From assembly GCA_024235615.1 (NCBI GenBank), contig JACKMB010000003.1:248001-312000 (forward strand): a stretch of DNA of 64,000 nt. The letters run 5' to 3'. Under the pieces are notes generated by a model. The model searched no databases. It saw only the letters and a program-made list of their open reading frames with translations, and had not been told where the DNA came from. The DNA is from Thauera sp. (lineage in GTDB: Bacteria > Pseudomonadota > Gammaproteobacteria > Burkholderiales > Rhodocyclaceae). The position numbers and the translations under genes are program-made. Each line of letters opens with the position of its first letter. Position 1 is the first letter of the stretch. This document shows, piece by piece, positions 32,037 through 41,844 of this stretch.

Positions 32037-34100
32037 ATGCAGGAAAAGTTCGCCCTTTGCCGTCCGCGCGCGCGGAGCCTGGCCTCGCGTGCCGGGCCGG
32101 TGTTGCTGCTCGGCCTGCTGGCGCTCGATGCACGCGCGGAAAGGGGCGAAGCGGATCCCTTCTTCGGCGCGATCCCCATGGTGTTGACCGCATCGCGCCT
32201 GGCGCAGTCGCCGCTCGACGCGCCGGCGCCGGTGACCGTGATCGACCGCGAGATGATCGTCGCCTCGGGCTTCAACGAGATCCACGACCTGCTGCGCCTG
32301 GCGCCGGGCTTCCTCGTGGCCGACCATCCCGACGGGCCGCCGGCGGTCGCGAGCCACGGCCTCGGCGACGCCCATGCGCGGCGTATCAAGGTGATGGTGG
32401 ACGGGCGCACGATCAACAGCCCGCTATGGGGCAACGTGATCTGGGACAACCTGCCGCTGCGGGTGGACGACGTCGAGCGCATCGAGGTGGTGCGGGGTCC
32501 CAATGGGGCGGCGTACGGCGTGAATGCCTTCCAGGGGGTGGTCAACATCATCACGAGGGCGCCTTCGACGGAGAGCGGGAGGGCGTTCGTCGTGCGCGCC
32601 GGACAGAACGGTTTCCGTGATTACGGCGTGCGCCTGAACGGGGCAGGCGGAAGCGCCTTCGACTGGCGGCTCTCCGCCTCGCGGCGCGAACTTACAACGT
32701 TCGAGCCGCACTTTCGGCAGCGGCTCGGGGACTGGCACTCTTCCGAGTCGCTTACTCGCAACACGGCTCACTTCAGCTCGGTACTGCAGGTCTCGACCCT
32801 GGATGAGCTCGGCTTCCAGGTCGGCGTCAGTGAGGGCCGCAGCAAGCGCGGTGCCGAGGCCTACCTCGACTACCCCCGGCACGCCGAGGACGACCGCGCG
32901 CTCCACCTGCAGGCGGGCTGGCGGCGCCAGGTCGACGCCGAGTCCGTGTTGAGCCTGCAGTATTTTCATCAGGCCGAGCGCGCCCGCGGGAATTGGGCGG
33001 TCACGCAGCGACACCCGACGGACCCGGCCATGGTCGTGCGCTTTCCCTCCAGTCGTGACAGCGAGGCGCGCCGGCACGATCTCGAACTGCAATACGACAC
33101 CCGGCTCGCTCGCCGTCTCACCGGCATGCTCGGCATCGGGCTGCGCAGCGAGCATGCACGCTCGACGCACCTGTTCGGCACGGGACGGTGGCTGGATGCG
33201 ACGCATGGGCAGATCTTCGGCAGCCTCACGTGGAATCCGCTCGAGCCGCTCAAGATCGACCTCGGCGGCACGCTCGAACACCACGACTACAGCGGCCGGC
33301 TGTTCTCGCCGCGGCTTGCGATGAACTACGCGCTCGACGCGGACTCGGCGCTGCGGCTGTCGACCGGTACGGCCTACCGTGCGCCCAGCCTGATGGAGTC
33401 GCGCGCCTTCCAGACCGACCGCGAGGGCGACACGATCCGGCGTATCGGCTTCCGTGTGTTCGAGCCGCTGCAGAGCGAGCGCATGCGCTTCGTCGACCTG
33501 GGCTATGTCGCGCAGCTGCGTCCGCTCGGCCTGAACCTGGACGCACGGATCTTCCGCGAGCATTACCGCCGTTTCATCGACGACAAGAGTTGCATCTTCG
33601 GCGAGTGTCCGGGTACGGAGCCGGCCGCCTACGTGCCCATCGACCCGGGCAAGAAGAGCTTCTATTTCCTCAACGCGAGCGACTTCCGCATGACCGGTGC
33701 GGAATTCACCCTCGACTGGCGCAAGCCGGGCTGGGGCAGGGCGGTGCTGTCCCAGGCCTTCATCCGGATCGATCATGGCGAGCCCTACAGCGACCGCGAC
33801 ATCCCGAACAGCGCGCCGCACTCGACAACGTCGCTGCTGCTGATCAAGGACTTGCCGGGGCGCTGGCAGGCCAGCCTAGGCTATTACCACAACGGCCTCT
33901 ACTACTGGATGAACGGTGGCGACATCGTGCCGCGCATCGACCGCTTCGACCTGCGCATCGCGCGCCGCTTCGGCCCGCCCGGATCGGACAACGAGGTCTC
34001 GCTCACCGCGCTGAGTCTCAAGGGGCGCTACGCCGACTTCCATGAGGACAAGTTCCGCCACGAACCCGACCTCTATCTCGGCGTGCGCATCGGATGGTGA
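32037..34100 (+). CDS. TonB-dependent outer-membrane receptor
   Basis: An outer-membrane ligand-gated receptor energised by TonB. The product (687 residues) has a signal peptide (about 1-35, ending LDARA), a plug domain at about 55-165 with APVTVIDREMIVASGF, IKVMVDGRTINSP and VRGPNGAAYGVNAFQGVVNI, then a beta-barrel ending in the aromatic terminus LGVRIGW. The plug resembles the vitamin B12/colicin-receptor-like group often linked to signalling, but the ligand is unknown. ATG 32037 is chosen because it begins a plausible signal peptide; the open frame extends further upstream across argJ. Its stop overlaps the next gene, a periplasmic binding protein, so it leads a three-gene operon ending in a diguanylate cyclase. 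No siderophore synthesis or iron-uptake genes adjoin it. Confidence 0.9.
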   Translation: MQEKFALCRPRARSLASRAGPVLLLGLLALDARAERGEADPFFGAIPMVLTASRLAQSPLDAPAPVTVIDREMIVASGFNEIHDLLRLAPGFLVADHPDGPPAVASHGLGDAHARRIKVMVDGRTINSPLWGNVIWDNLPLRVDDVERIEVVRGPNGAAYGVNAFQGVVNIITRAPSTESGRAFVVRAGQNGFRDYGVRLNGAGGSAFDWRLSASRRELTTFEPHFRQRLGDWHSSESLTRNTAHFSSVLQVSTLDELGFQVGVSEGRSKRGAEAYLDYPRHAEDDRALHLQAGWRRQVDAESVLSLQYFHQAERARGNWAVTQRHPTDPAMVVRFPSSRDSEARRHDLELQYDTRLARRLTGMLGIGLRSEHARSTHLFGTGRWLDATHGQIFGSLTWNPLEPLKIDLGGTLEHHDYSGRLFSPRLAMNYALDADSALRLSTGTAYRAPSLMESRAFQTDREGDTIRRIGFRVFEPLQSERMRFVDLGYVAQLRPLGLNLDARIFREHYRRFIDDKSCIFGECPGTEPAAYVPIDPGKKSFYFLNASDFRMTGAEFTLDWRKPGWGRAVLSQAFIRIDHGEPYSDRDIPNSAPHSTTSLLLIKDLPGRWQASLGYYHNGLYYWMNGGDIVPRIDRFDLRIARRFGPPGSDNEVSLTALSLKGRYADFHEDKFRHEPDLYLGVRIGW

Positions 34101-35065
34101 CATCGGTGATTCGAGCGCTCGTGTCGCGCCTCCTGCCTGGCTGCCAGCGTGTGGCGCTGGTGCTCGCCATGCTCGGCTTGCTGCCCGGCCCCGATGGTTT
34201 TTCGGTGCAGGCGCAGGCCATGGAGGTGGCCGTGCTGCTCTCGGAGGCGGAGGGCCGCGGCCAGCGCTTTGCCGAGGCACTCGATGCCGCGCTCGCACCC
34301 GGGATGCATCGGCTGGTCGCCGCCGGGGTGGCCGGTGTCCAGGCCGATGCGGCGCTGCTCGGTCGCGCCGACCTGGTACTCGCAGTGGGCCAGGCCGCTG
34401 CCGAGCACGCATTGCGTGCGTCCGCACAGCCGGTGCTGGCCGTGCTCGTGGGGTTGCGAGACGTCGATCGCCTGAACGGCGCGCATCCGGGGCGCGGACT
34501 GGGCGCGCTGGTGCTCGATCAGCCGCTGGAGCGCCACCTTCGGCTCGTTCGTGCGGTCCTTCCAGACGCGAAGCGCGTCGGGGTGCTGCTCGGGCCGGAC
34601 AGCGTCTTGCAACTGCCCGGGCTCCCCGGCGCAGCCGACGCCTGCCAGCTCCAGGCCGATGTGCATGAGGTGCGCCAGCCCGCGGATCTCGTCCCCGCGC
34701 TCGACCACCTTCTCTTTGCGGGTGACGCCCTGCTCCCGCTACCCGATGGCCTGGTGTCCGGCCCCGCGGCGGCGCGCACGATCCTGCTCACCAGCTACCG
34801 CCACCGCCGCCCGGTGTTCGCCCACTCCGCCGCCTACGTCACCGCGGGCGCGCTCGCCGCGGTGTTCAGCACGCCCGAGCACGTTGCAATGGATGTGGCC
34901 GACCTGCTGGCAGGGGCTGCGGAGCCGTCGGCCATGGTGCGCAAGATCCACCCGCCGCGGCGCTTCGACGTCGCCGTCAATCGGGCGGTGGCGCGTGCGC
35001 TGGGGCTTGTGGTTGCGGATGAGAAGGCACTGCGCGAGCGTATCGCCAACGGGGGCGAGCAATGA
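34094..35065 (+). CDS. Periplasmic substrate-binding protein (ABC_sub_bind-like), no transporter partner
   Basis: A 323-residue exported protein: basic N-terminus, hydrophobic core RVALVLAMLGLLPG, likely cleavage after VQAQA (about residue 42). The mature part begins MEVAVLLSEAEGRGQRFAEAL and alternates helices and strands; ADLVLAVGQAAAEHAL and AKRVGVLLGPDS resemble the PF04392 type of binding protein (TrpX-like), by general recognition only. No permease or ATPase gene is nearby. It overlaps the receptor gene by 7 bases and the diguanylate cyclase gene by 4 (ATGA), so it is probably a ligand sensor handing a signal to the cyclase rather than a transport component. Confidence 0.8.
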   Translation: MVTSVIRALVSRLLPGCQRVALVLAMLGLLPGPDGFSVQAQAMEVAVLLSEAEGRGQRFAEALDAALAPGMHRLVAAGVAGVQADAALLGRADLVLAVGQAAAEHALRASAQPVLAVLVGLRDVDRLNGAHPGRGLGALVLDQPLERHLRLVRAVLPDAKRVGVLLGPDSVLQLPGLPGAADACQLQADVHEVRQPADLVPALDHLLFAGDALLPLPDGLVSGPAAARTILLTSYRHRRPVFAHSAAYVTAGALAAVFSTPEHVAMDVADLLAGAAEPSAMVRKIHPPRRFDVAVNRAVARALGLVVADEKALRERIANGGEQ

Positions 35066-36378
35066 TCGGCGCGCTCGCCCGTTGCTCGCTGCGGCGGCAG
35101 ATGTTGCTGGTGCTCGGCCTGCCGAGCGTGATCCTCGTGCTCTGCATCGCTGCGCTCTTCGCCTACCAGAGCAGCCGTGCGCTCGACCAGGCCCTGCTCG
35201 AACGTGGCCGGGCCATGGTGCGCTTCCTTGCGCCGGCGGCCGAGTACGTGCTCGTCTCGGGCAACCGCGAGGCACTCGCCGCACTGATGGCGCGGGTGCA
35301 GGCGCAGCCCGACGTGATCGGGGTCGGATTCTACGATCCCGCTGGCGAAGTGCTGGTGATGCGCGGGGAGGGCGTGTCGCCGCGGCTGGCTGCACCGGTC
35401 CGCGAGGACGGCGACGAGATCCGCGTCGCACTCGCAGATGCCGCGATCGGCTTCGAGGCGCCGGTGGTGGTGGTGCCTGCGGCGGTGGATGACTATGCCA
35501 CGAGACCGGCCGCGAAGACGGTGGAGGTGATCGGTGGGGTCCGCGTGGTGCTGGGTACTGCGCGCCTCGATGCCGAGAAGCGTGCCGTCTTCCTGACCGT
35601 GAGTGCCCTGGTGCTGGGCGTGCTCTCGGCGGCGATGGTGGTCGCGGTCAGGCTCGCCGGCTCGGTCGGAGAGCCGGTTGCGGCGCTGGTGGACGCGGTC
35701 GGCCGCATGGCCGACGGCGATCTGGCCGTGCGCGTGCCGGCGCGTGCGCGCAATGGCGAGCTGAAGGCGCTTGAGGCCGGCTTCAACGCCATGGCCGAGG
35801 CGATCGCCGAGAACCAGCGCACCCTGCAGGCCCGTGTCGACGAAGCGACCGTGCAGCTGGCCTGGCAGGCCCGCCACGATCCGCTCACTGGCCTGGCTAA
35901 CCGGCGCGCCTTCGAGGAGCGCATCGAGCAGGCGGTGCGCGCGCACCGCCGCTCGGGCGACCAGATCACGCTCTTCTACATCGACCTGGACCACTTCAAG
36001 GCGGTCAACGACAGCTGCGGCCATGCCGCGGGCGACAAGCTGCTTGGTGAACTTGGCGTGCTGCTCAAGGGCCGCCTGCGCGCCGAGGACGAGGTCTTCC
36101 GCATCGGCGGCGACGAGTTTGCCGCGATCCTGCGCGGCTGCGGCAGCGAGGACGCGCGCCGGATCGCCGAGGGCTTGTGCACGGCGATCGCTGCCCATGC
36201 ATTCGAGTGCGAGGGCCGGACCTTCCGTGTCGGCGCCAGCATCGGAGTGGCGCGCATGGACCCGGAGCTGCAGGAGGTCGACGCGCTGATGATCGCCGCC
36301 GACCAGGCCTGCTACGCCGCCAAGCACGGCGGCCGCGGACACGTCGTGGAGTATCCGCTGCCCGCGCCAGCGTCGTGA
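35062..36378 (+). CDS. Membrane diguanylate cyclase (periplasmic sensor-HAMP-GGDEF)
   Basis: Makes cyclic di-GMP from two GTP. The 438-residue protein has a membrane segment at about 13-34, a periplasmic sensor of about 140 residues (35-175), a second membrane segment at 176-197, HAMP (198-252) and GGDEF (about 268-432). The active-site motif is intact: GGDEF at 349-353, preceded by five residues and RAED (340-343), an intact inhibitory I-site. DPLTGLANRRAFEERI marks the domain start. The layout is that of YfiN/TpbB-like cyclases, which are held off by a periplasmic partner; here the preceding binding protein could fill that role. No EAL domain is present. Confidence 0.93.
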   Translation: MIGALARCSLRRQMLLVLGLPSVILVLCIAALFAYQSSRALDQALLERGRAMVRFLAPAAEYVLVSGNREALAALMARVQAQPDVIGVGFYDPAGEVLVMRGEGVSPRLAAPVREDGDEIRVALADAAIGFEAPVVVVPAAVDDYATRPAAKTVEVIGGVRVVLGTARLDAEKRAVFLTVSALVLGVLSAAMVVAVRLAGSVGEPVAALVDAVGRMADGDLAVRVPARARNGELKALEAGFNAMAEAIAENQRTLQARVDEATVQLAWQARHDPLTGLANRRAFEERIEQAVRAHRRSGDQITLFYIDLDHFKAVNDSCGHAAGDKLLGELGVLLKGRLRAEDEVFRIGGDEFAAILRGCGSEDARRIAEGLCTAIAAHAFECEGRTFRVGASIGVARMDPELQEVDALMIAADQACYAAKHGGRGHVVEYPLPAPAS

Positions 36379-36390
36379 CGTGTCCGTCGC

Positions 36391-36774
36391 TCAGTGCAGC
36401 GCCTTCGGCACCGCAAGCATGAAGGCGGGGATCTCCGCCTCGAACTCGTGGCCGTCGTCGGCGCGCATGCGATAGCTGCCCTGCATCGTCCCCACCGGCG
36501 TGGCGAGTACGCAGCCGCTGGTGTAGCGGAAGGCCTGGCCAGGGCCGAGCACCGGCTGCTCGCCGACCACGCCCTGGCCATGGACCTCCTGCATCTTGCC
36601 GTTGCCGTCGGTGATCACCCAGTGGCGTGCGAGCAGCTGCGAGCGCACGCTGCCGGTGTTGAGCACGGTGATGTGGTAGGCGAACACGAAATGGTCGTCC
36701 TGCGGGCGCGACTGCTCGGCGACGTATTCGGCGACCGCGGTCACCTGGACGCGGTAAGGCGTGGATTCGCTCAT
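36391..36774 (-). CDS. apaG: ApaG domain protein
   Basis: A 127-residue single-domain ApaG protein, an immunoglobulin-like fold of uncertain role linked in enterobacteria to Co2+/Mg2+ handling. The product starts MSESTPYRVQVTAVAEYV and has the family blocks FVFAYHITVLNTGSVRSQLL, ARHWVITDGNGKMQEVHG, GVVGEQPVLGPGQAF and YTSGCVLATPVGTMQGSY. ATG 36774 is preferred over 36810 because it gives the family N-terminus. It is convergent with the cyclase gene (12 bases apart) and divergent from purB. Confidence 0.93.
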   Translation of the reverse strand: MSESTPYRVQVTAVAEYVAEQSRPQDDHFVFAYHITVLNTGSVRSQLLARHWVITDGNGKMQEVHGQGVVGEQPVLGPGQAFRYTSGCVLATPVGTMQGSYRMRADDGHEFEAEIPAFMLAVPKALH

Positions 36775-36823
36775 AGTCTGGTGTTCTCGTCGTTTGTTCT
36801 CGGCCGGCAAGTAGGGCAGGCGT

Positions 36824-36829
36824 TAAAAT
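36824..36829 (+). promoter_or_regulatory. Candidate -10 box for purB
   Basis: TAAAAT 27 bases before the purB ATG, within an A+T-rich patch followed by ACAGTTTTTC. No fitting -35 is seen. The patch lies in the 81-base gap shared with the divergent apaG. Confidence 0.4.
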
Positions 36830-36831
36830 AA

Positions 36832-38232
<1,401 letters not shown>

Positions 38233-38316
38233 GCATTGCGCGAATCCGCCGGCCGCGCGCCGGTGCCCATCCCGACGCCACCCTTGCGGTGGCGTTTTCC
38301 ATCCAGGAGAAACCCC

Positions 38317-38634
38317 ATGGCCTTCGCCGACAATCTCAAGACCCTGCCCGGCGTGTCCCACCTCGCCGCGCTCAACCTGATCGACGCCGCCGATACGGTC
38401 GTCGCCACCATCGAGAACAAGCCTGGCCAGGCCGGCTCGCTCGCGGTCTACAACCACCTCGCCCAGCTCTACGGCGCGATCAGCCCCGAGGCAGCCAGGA
38501 AGGGCCTGGAGCTCTACGCCGAGCACACCGAGGATGCCCGCACGAACCCTGGCAAGCACCCCAACATCGACCGTTTGATCGGCTTGATCGAGCGCGGCGA
38601 GACGCTGCGGGTGAAGCAGGTGTTTGCGATTTGA
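38317..38634 (+). CDS. DUF2322-like small conserved protein
   Basis: A 105-residue soluble protein starting MAFADNLKTLPGVSHLAALNL, with ENKPGQAGSLAVYNHLAQLY and AEHTEDARTNPGKHPNIDRL. From memory this matches the DUF2322 family of small betaproteobacterial proteins with unknown function. No signal peptide or membrane segment. CCAGGAGAAACCCC just before ATG 38317 is a good ribosome site, which decides the start against an upstream in-frame ATG at 38236. Likely cotranscribed with purB. Confidence 0.75.
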   Translation: MAFADNLKTLPGVSHLAALNLIDAADTVVATIENKPGQAGSLAVYNHLAQLYGAISPEAARKGLELYAEHTEDARTNPGKHPNIDRLIGLIERGETLRVKQVFAI

Positions 38635-38961
38635 TGTGTGGGGCGGCGTGATCGTTTGCGTCCCGCCGATCCGGCTGCGATCCGGTCGCGGGACCGGGGC
38701 GGCGCTCGCCGCCTGCACTCGCGGCCCTTCGCTTCGCTGCGGGCTGCCCTCGGTGGGGGACGCCGCGGGGGCGGCAACGCAAACTCGGCGCTGCGCGCCT
38801 CAGACATGCGTCGCCTTGATTCCCCCGCGACGTCCTCCACCTCGGCGCTCCTGAAGTTGGCGGGCGCCGCCCCGGCCCCGCGACCTCACGTTGGCGCTTC
38901 CTGGCCGGCCGATTCCGCTGCCGGGCGTTGATGCATCCGTGGGGGGCGAAGTGGGTGCCGA
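38635..38961. other. Non-coding stretch, possible dispersed repeat
   Basis: A 327-base gap without a convincing gene. Its middle (about 38720-38830) contains GGCCCTTCGCTTCGCTGCGGG and GCTGCGCGCCTCAGACATGCG (each trimmed here), phrases I associate with dispersed intergenic sequences in this group; open frames read there, for example leftward from 38840, are Arg/Ser/Pro-rich and look spurious. It separates the purB pair from the methyltransferase/regulator pair. Confidence 0.4.
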
Positions 38962-39729
38962 TCACGTTTTTCGCGCCACGAACAGCGCCGTATCGACGGT
39001 GAAACTGCTGTCCTCCTCCATCTCGAAATAGTCCTTCACCGCCGACGCGGCTCTTGCCTGGAGCATCCGGATCGCTGTGACCTGCGGTTCGGGCGTGTCC
39101 ATGCGTGCGACCCAGGTTGCGAAGTCGAGGCGAAGCCGAAGATGCTCGATGCGCTCGATCGCCAATCCGGCGGCCGCGAGTGCGGCATCCCACTCTGCCG
39201 TCGAGGCGTCGCGCACATGGGAGGGGTCCCGCAGTAGTTCGAGCGTTTGCAGCCAGGTGTCGAGAAGGGAGACGCCGGGCGACACCACATCGGACATCAG
39301 CGCGAGCCCGCCCGGCTTGAGCACGCGTGCCATCTCGGCAATACCCTCGGCGAAGGCATGCCAGTGGTGCGCGCTGAATCGGGTCGCGACCACGTCGAAA
39401 GTCGCGACCTCGAAAGGAAGGGATTCGGCCGCGGCCTCGCGGGTGGCGATGTTGGGCAGGCCGCGCAGGCTGGCCTGCTCGGCGACCGCCGCGAGCATGG
39501 ATTCGGCAAGGTCGCAGGCCACGACCTGGCTGACGAGCGGGGCGAGGCGGTATGTGAGGTGTCCCCCACCGCAACCGACGTCGAGTGCGACTGCACCGCG
39601 CTGGTTGGCGAGGAGCTGCGCGATGAGGTCCAGATCCTGCCCTGCGGCGTGCACAGCGCTGTTCACATAGGCACTGGCGCGAGTGGTGTATTGGTCCAGG
39701 ACAACTGAGTTGTGGCTGGCGGTCTGCAT
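38962..39729 (-). CDS. Class I SAM-dependent methyltransferase
   Basis: A 255-residue methyltransferase of the UbiE/COQ5-like type with unknown substrate. Motif I is VALDVGCGGGHLTYRLAPLV (split at the helix), followed by VACDLAESML, LPFEVATFDVVATRFSAHHW and VLKPGGLALMSDVVSP, the usual order of SAM fold motifs I to III. The C-terminal third is a variable substrate-capping region. It is divergent from an XRE-type regulator with an 86-base shared control region, so the pair may form a self-contained unit. Ubiquinone synthesis is unlikely because length and neighbours do not fit. Confidence 0.85.
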   Translation of the reverse strand: MQTASHNSVVLDQYTTRASAYVNSAVHAAGQDLDLIAQLLANQRGAVALDVGCGGGHLTYRLAPLVSQVVACDLAESMLAAVAEQASLRGLPNIATREAAAESLPFEVATFDVVATRFSAHHWHAFAEGIAEMARVLKPGGLALMSDVVSPGVSLLDTWLQTLELLRDPSHVRDASTAEWDAALAAAGLAIERIEHLRLRLDFATWVARMDTPEPQVTAIRMLQARAASAVKDYFEMEEDSSFTVDTALFVARKT

Positions 39730-39775
39730 GGCGGGCTCCTGAAGTGAGGGCCTTCAGTGTTTTCCATGCGATCTA

Positions 39776-39808
39776 CTGGTACAAGATTCCTGGTTATCCT
39801 GGTATAAA
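39776..39808. promoter_or_regulatory. Shared control region with CTGGT repeats
   Basis: Three CTGGT direct repeats at 39776, 39790 and 39799 lie between the divergent methyltransferase and regulator genes. The last merges into TGGTATAAA, an extended -10 element ending 8 bases before the regulator ATG, implying a nearly leaderless regulator mRNA. The repeats are a plausible operator for the XRE-type regulator to control both genes; this is inference. Confidence 0.45.
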
Positions 39809-39815
39809 ACCTGCC

Positions 39816-40634
39816 ATGAATCCCTCTGAAGCCCGCCGCCTGCTCGGTGCGTTCATCCGCGCCCACCGCGAACGCCTGTCTCCACCGGCCAAAGCCCTTG
39901 GCCGCCGCCGCACGCCGGGTTGGCGCCGCGAAGAGTTGGCGGATGCTGCAGGGCTGGGCGTGACCTGGATCACCTGGCTCGAGCAGGGGCGCGCCGTAAA
40001 TGCTTCTGTGCCCGCGCTGTGCCGGCTGGCCGAGGCGCTGCAACTCACCCCGGCCGAGCGCATGTCGCTCTTCGACCTTGCCGGAAAGCGCGATCCGTTG
40101 GCGAGCCACGCGCCGACGACGGACCTGCCGGCGGAACTCCTTTGCTTGCCCGGCCACGTTTCCGCGCCTGCGTACCTGCTGGACGCAAGTTATGCCGCGA
40201 TCGCCTGGAACGATCAAGCTGGCGAGCTATTCGTGGGCTGGCTGGACACAGGCGCCGAGCAGCCGAATCAGCTCGAGTTCGTGTTTCTTTCCGAACGTGC
40301 ACGCGACCTTCTCGGCGACTGGCCCGAGCGCGCCCGGCGCCTGGTTGCGGAGTTCAGGGCGGATTTCAACCGCGCTCCCGGAGACGTCCGTCTGCAAGCG
40401 CTCGCCGAATCCCTCGCCGAGCGCAGCGCGGATTTCGAGCGCATCTGGCGAAGCCAGGACGTGCTCAACCGGGACGGTGGCGTGCGCACCTTCAGCCACC
40501 CTGAACGCGGAGAGTCGCAGTTTTTCCAGACGACATTTCACCTCGCCTCGCATGCGGGCGTGAAGCTGGTTTGCCTGCTCCCCCTTTGCCGCGATGCCGA
40601 CCAGGGTATTGGAGACGCTTCCGATCAGGCGTGA
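39816..40634 (+). CDS. XRE-type regulator with MmyB-like ligand-binding domain
   Basis: A 272-residue transcription factor. The N-terminus (about 5-90) is a helix-turn-helix domain with RRTPGWRREELADAAGLGVTW (split at 51), IT-WLEQGR and LCRLAEALQLTPAERMSLFDLAG, a hallmark of the MmyB-like group. The C-terminal part (about 105-260) reads APAYLLDASYAAIAWNDQAGELF and FQTTFHLASHAGVKLVCLLP, the ligand-binding domain of that family, reported to bind lipids in relatives. I prefer ATG 39816 over a GTG at 39744, which would place coding sequence over the promoter. Probably autoregulated and controlling the divergent methyltransferase. Confidence 0.88.
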   Translation: MNPSEARRLLGAFIRAHRERLSPPAKALGRRRTPGWRREELADAAGLGVTWITWLEQGRAVNASVPALCRLAEALQLTPAERMSLFDLAGKRDPLASHAPTTDLPAELLCLPGHVSAPAYLLDASYAAIAWNDQAGELFVGWLDTGAEQPNQLEFVFLSERARDLLGDWPERARRLVAEFRADFNRAPGDVRLQALAESLAERSADFERIWRSQDVLNRDGGVRTFSHPERGESQFFQTTFHLASHAGVKLVCLLPLCRDADQGIGDASDQA

Positions 40635-40837
40635 GGCTTTGCGCGCCGTCGTGGATGGACGCGGGTAGTGATCGCTGCCCAATAGGTGGCGTCAAGTCCG
40701 CGGTCGAGGAGACGATATGGCGAGGCGGTGGGGCCCGGCTGGCGGCGGCCACCAGCCCGGCCCCACCGCCGGTTTGCAGCCGCGAGCGCATTCAGCGACC
40801 CATCTGAATCGCGACGTGCGTCGATCCCGCCGGCAAG

Positions 40838-40865
40838 AAAAAAGGCGCCATGCGGGCGCCTTTTT
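40838..40865. terminator. Bidirectional intrinsic terminator
   Basis: AAAAAAGGCGCC and GGGCGCCTTTTT form a G+C stem with A-tract on one side and T-tract on the other, so it works in both directions: for secF (minus, 20 bases after its stop) and for any read-through from the regulator gene (plus). The 40635-40837 stretch before it holds nothing else I can identify. Confidence 0.85.
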
Positions 40866-40884
40866 CGGGTCGGGAAACGCGGCT

Positions 40885-41817
40885 TCAGACCACCGCCTCT
40901 TCCTTCTCCTTCTTCGGCTTGATGAACTGCTCGCGCGACACCCCCAGCCACATCACCAGCGGGCTCGCCACCAGCACCGAGGAGTAGATGCCGAAGCAGA
41001 TGCCGATCGTGAGCGCCAGCGCGAAGTAGTACAGCGTCTCGCCGCCGAACAGCAGCATCGACAGCACCATCACCTGGGTGCTGCCGTGGGTGATCACGGT
41101 GCGCGAGATCGTGCTCGTGATCGCGTGGTCCAGCACCTGCGGCGTGCTCATGGCGCGCTTCTTCTTGAAGGTCTCGCGCACGCGGTCGAACACCACCACG
41201 GACTCGTTCACCGAATAGCCCAGCACCGCCAGCACCGCCGCCAGCACCGGCAGCGAGAACTCCCACTGGAAGAAGGCGAAGAAGCCCAGGATGATGATCA
41301 CGTCGTGCAGGTTGGCGATGATCGCCGAGACCGCGAAGCGCCACTCGAAGCGCAGCGCGAGGTAGATCATGATGCCCACGATCACCAGCAGCAGCGCCAT
41401 CGAGCCGTCGGCGGCGAGCTCCTTGCCCACCTGCGGGCCGACGAACTCCACCCGACGCAGCTCGGGCGCCGGGCCGCCGGCCTGCTGCAGCGTGCTCATC
41501 ACCGTCTCGGACACGCGCGAGGTGTCGAGATCCTCGCGGTTGGGCAGACGGATCAGCAGGTCGCGCGCGCTGCCGAAGTTCTGCACCTGCGCGTCCGGAT
41601 AGCCGCTGCCGGCCAGCGCGCTGCGGATCGGCTCGAGCTGCGGTGCCTCCGCGTAGCTGACCTCGACCAGGGTGCCGCCGGTGAACTCCACCGACAGGTG
41701 CAGGCCGCGGGTGGCGAGGAAGAACACCGCGAGCGCGAAGGTGAGCAACGAGATGACGTTGAACACCAGCGCGTGGCGCATGAAGGGGATGTCTTTCTTG
41801 ATGCGGAAGAATTCCAT
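40885..41817 (-). CDS. secF: Protein translocase subunit SecF
   Basis: Membrane component that with SecD uses the proton gradient to complete protein export. The 310-residue protein starts MEFFRIKKDIPFMRHALVF and has six membrane segments around a periplasmic domain; FTGGTLVEVSYAEAP, YLALRFEWRFAVSAIIA, GYSVNESVVVFDRVRE and ALTIGICFGIYSSVLVASPL are family motifs. Last gene of queA-tgt-yajC-secD-secF and followed by an intrinsic terminator. Confidence 0.97.
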   Translation of the reverse strand: MEFFRIKKDIPFMRHALVFNVISLLTFALAVFFLATRGLHLSVEFTGGTLVEVSYAEAPQLEPIRSALAGSGYPDAQVQNFGSARDLLIRLPNREDLDTSRVSETVMSTLQQAGGPAPELRRVEFVGPQVGKELAADGSMALLLVIVGIMIYLALRFEWRFAVSAIIANLHDVIIILGFFAFFQWEFSLPVLAAVLAVLGYSVNESVVVFDRVRETFKKKRAMSTPQVLDHAITSTISRTVITHGSTQVMVLSMLLFGGETLYYFALALTIGICFGIYSSVLVASPLVMWLGVSREQFIKPKKEKEEAVV

Positions 41818-41844
41818 GGTCGTGTTTCCTGTGCGTTCGTCCGC

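Noticed and set aside
38514-38840. Minus-strand frame of 108 codons after the DUF2322-like gene
   Set aside because: Arg/Pro/Ser-rich, overlaps the 3' end of a supported gene, and reads through a likely repeat sequence.
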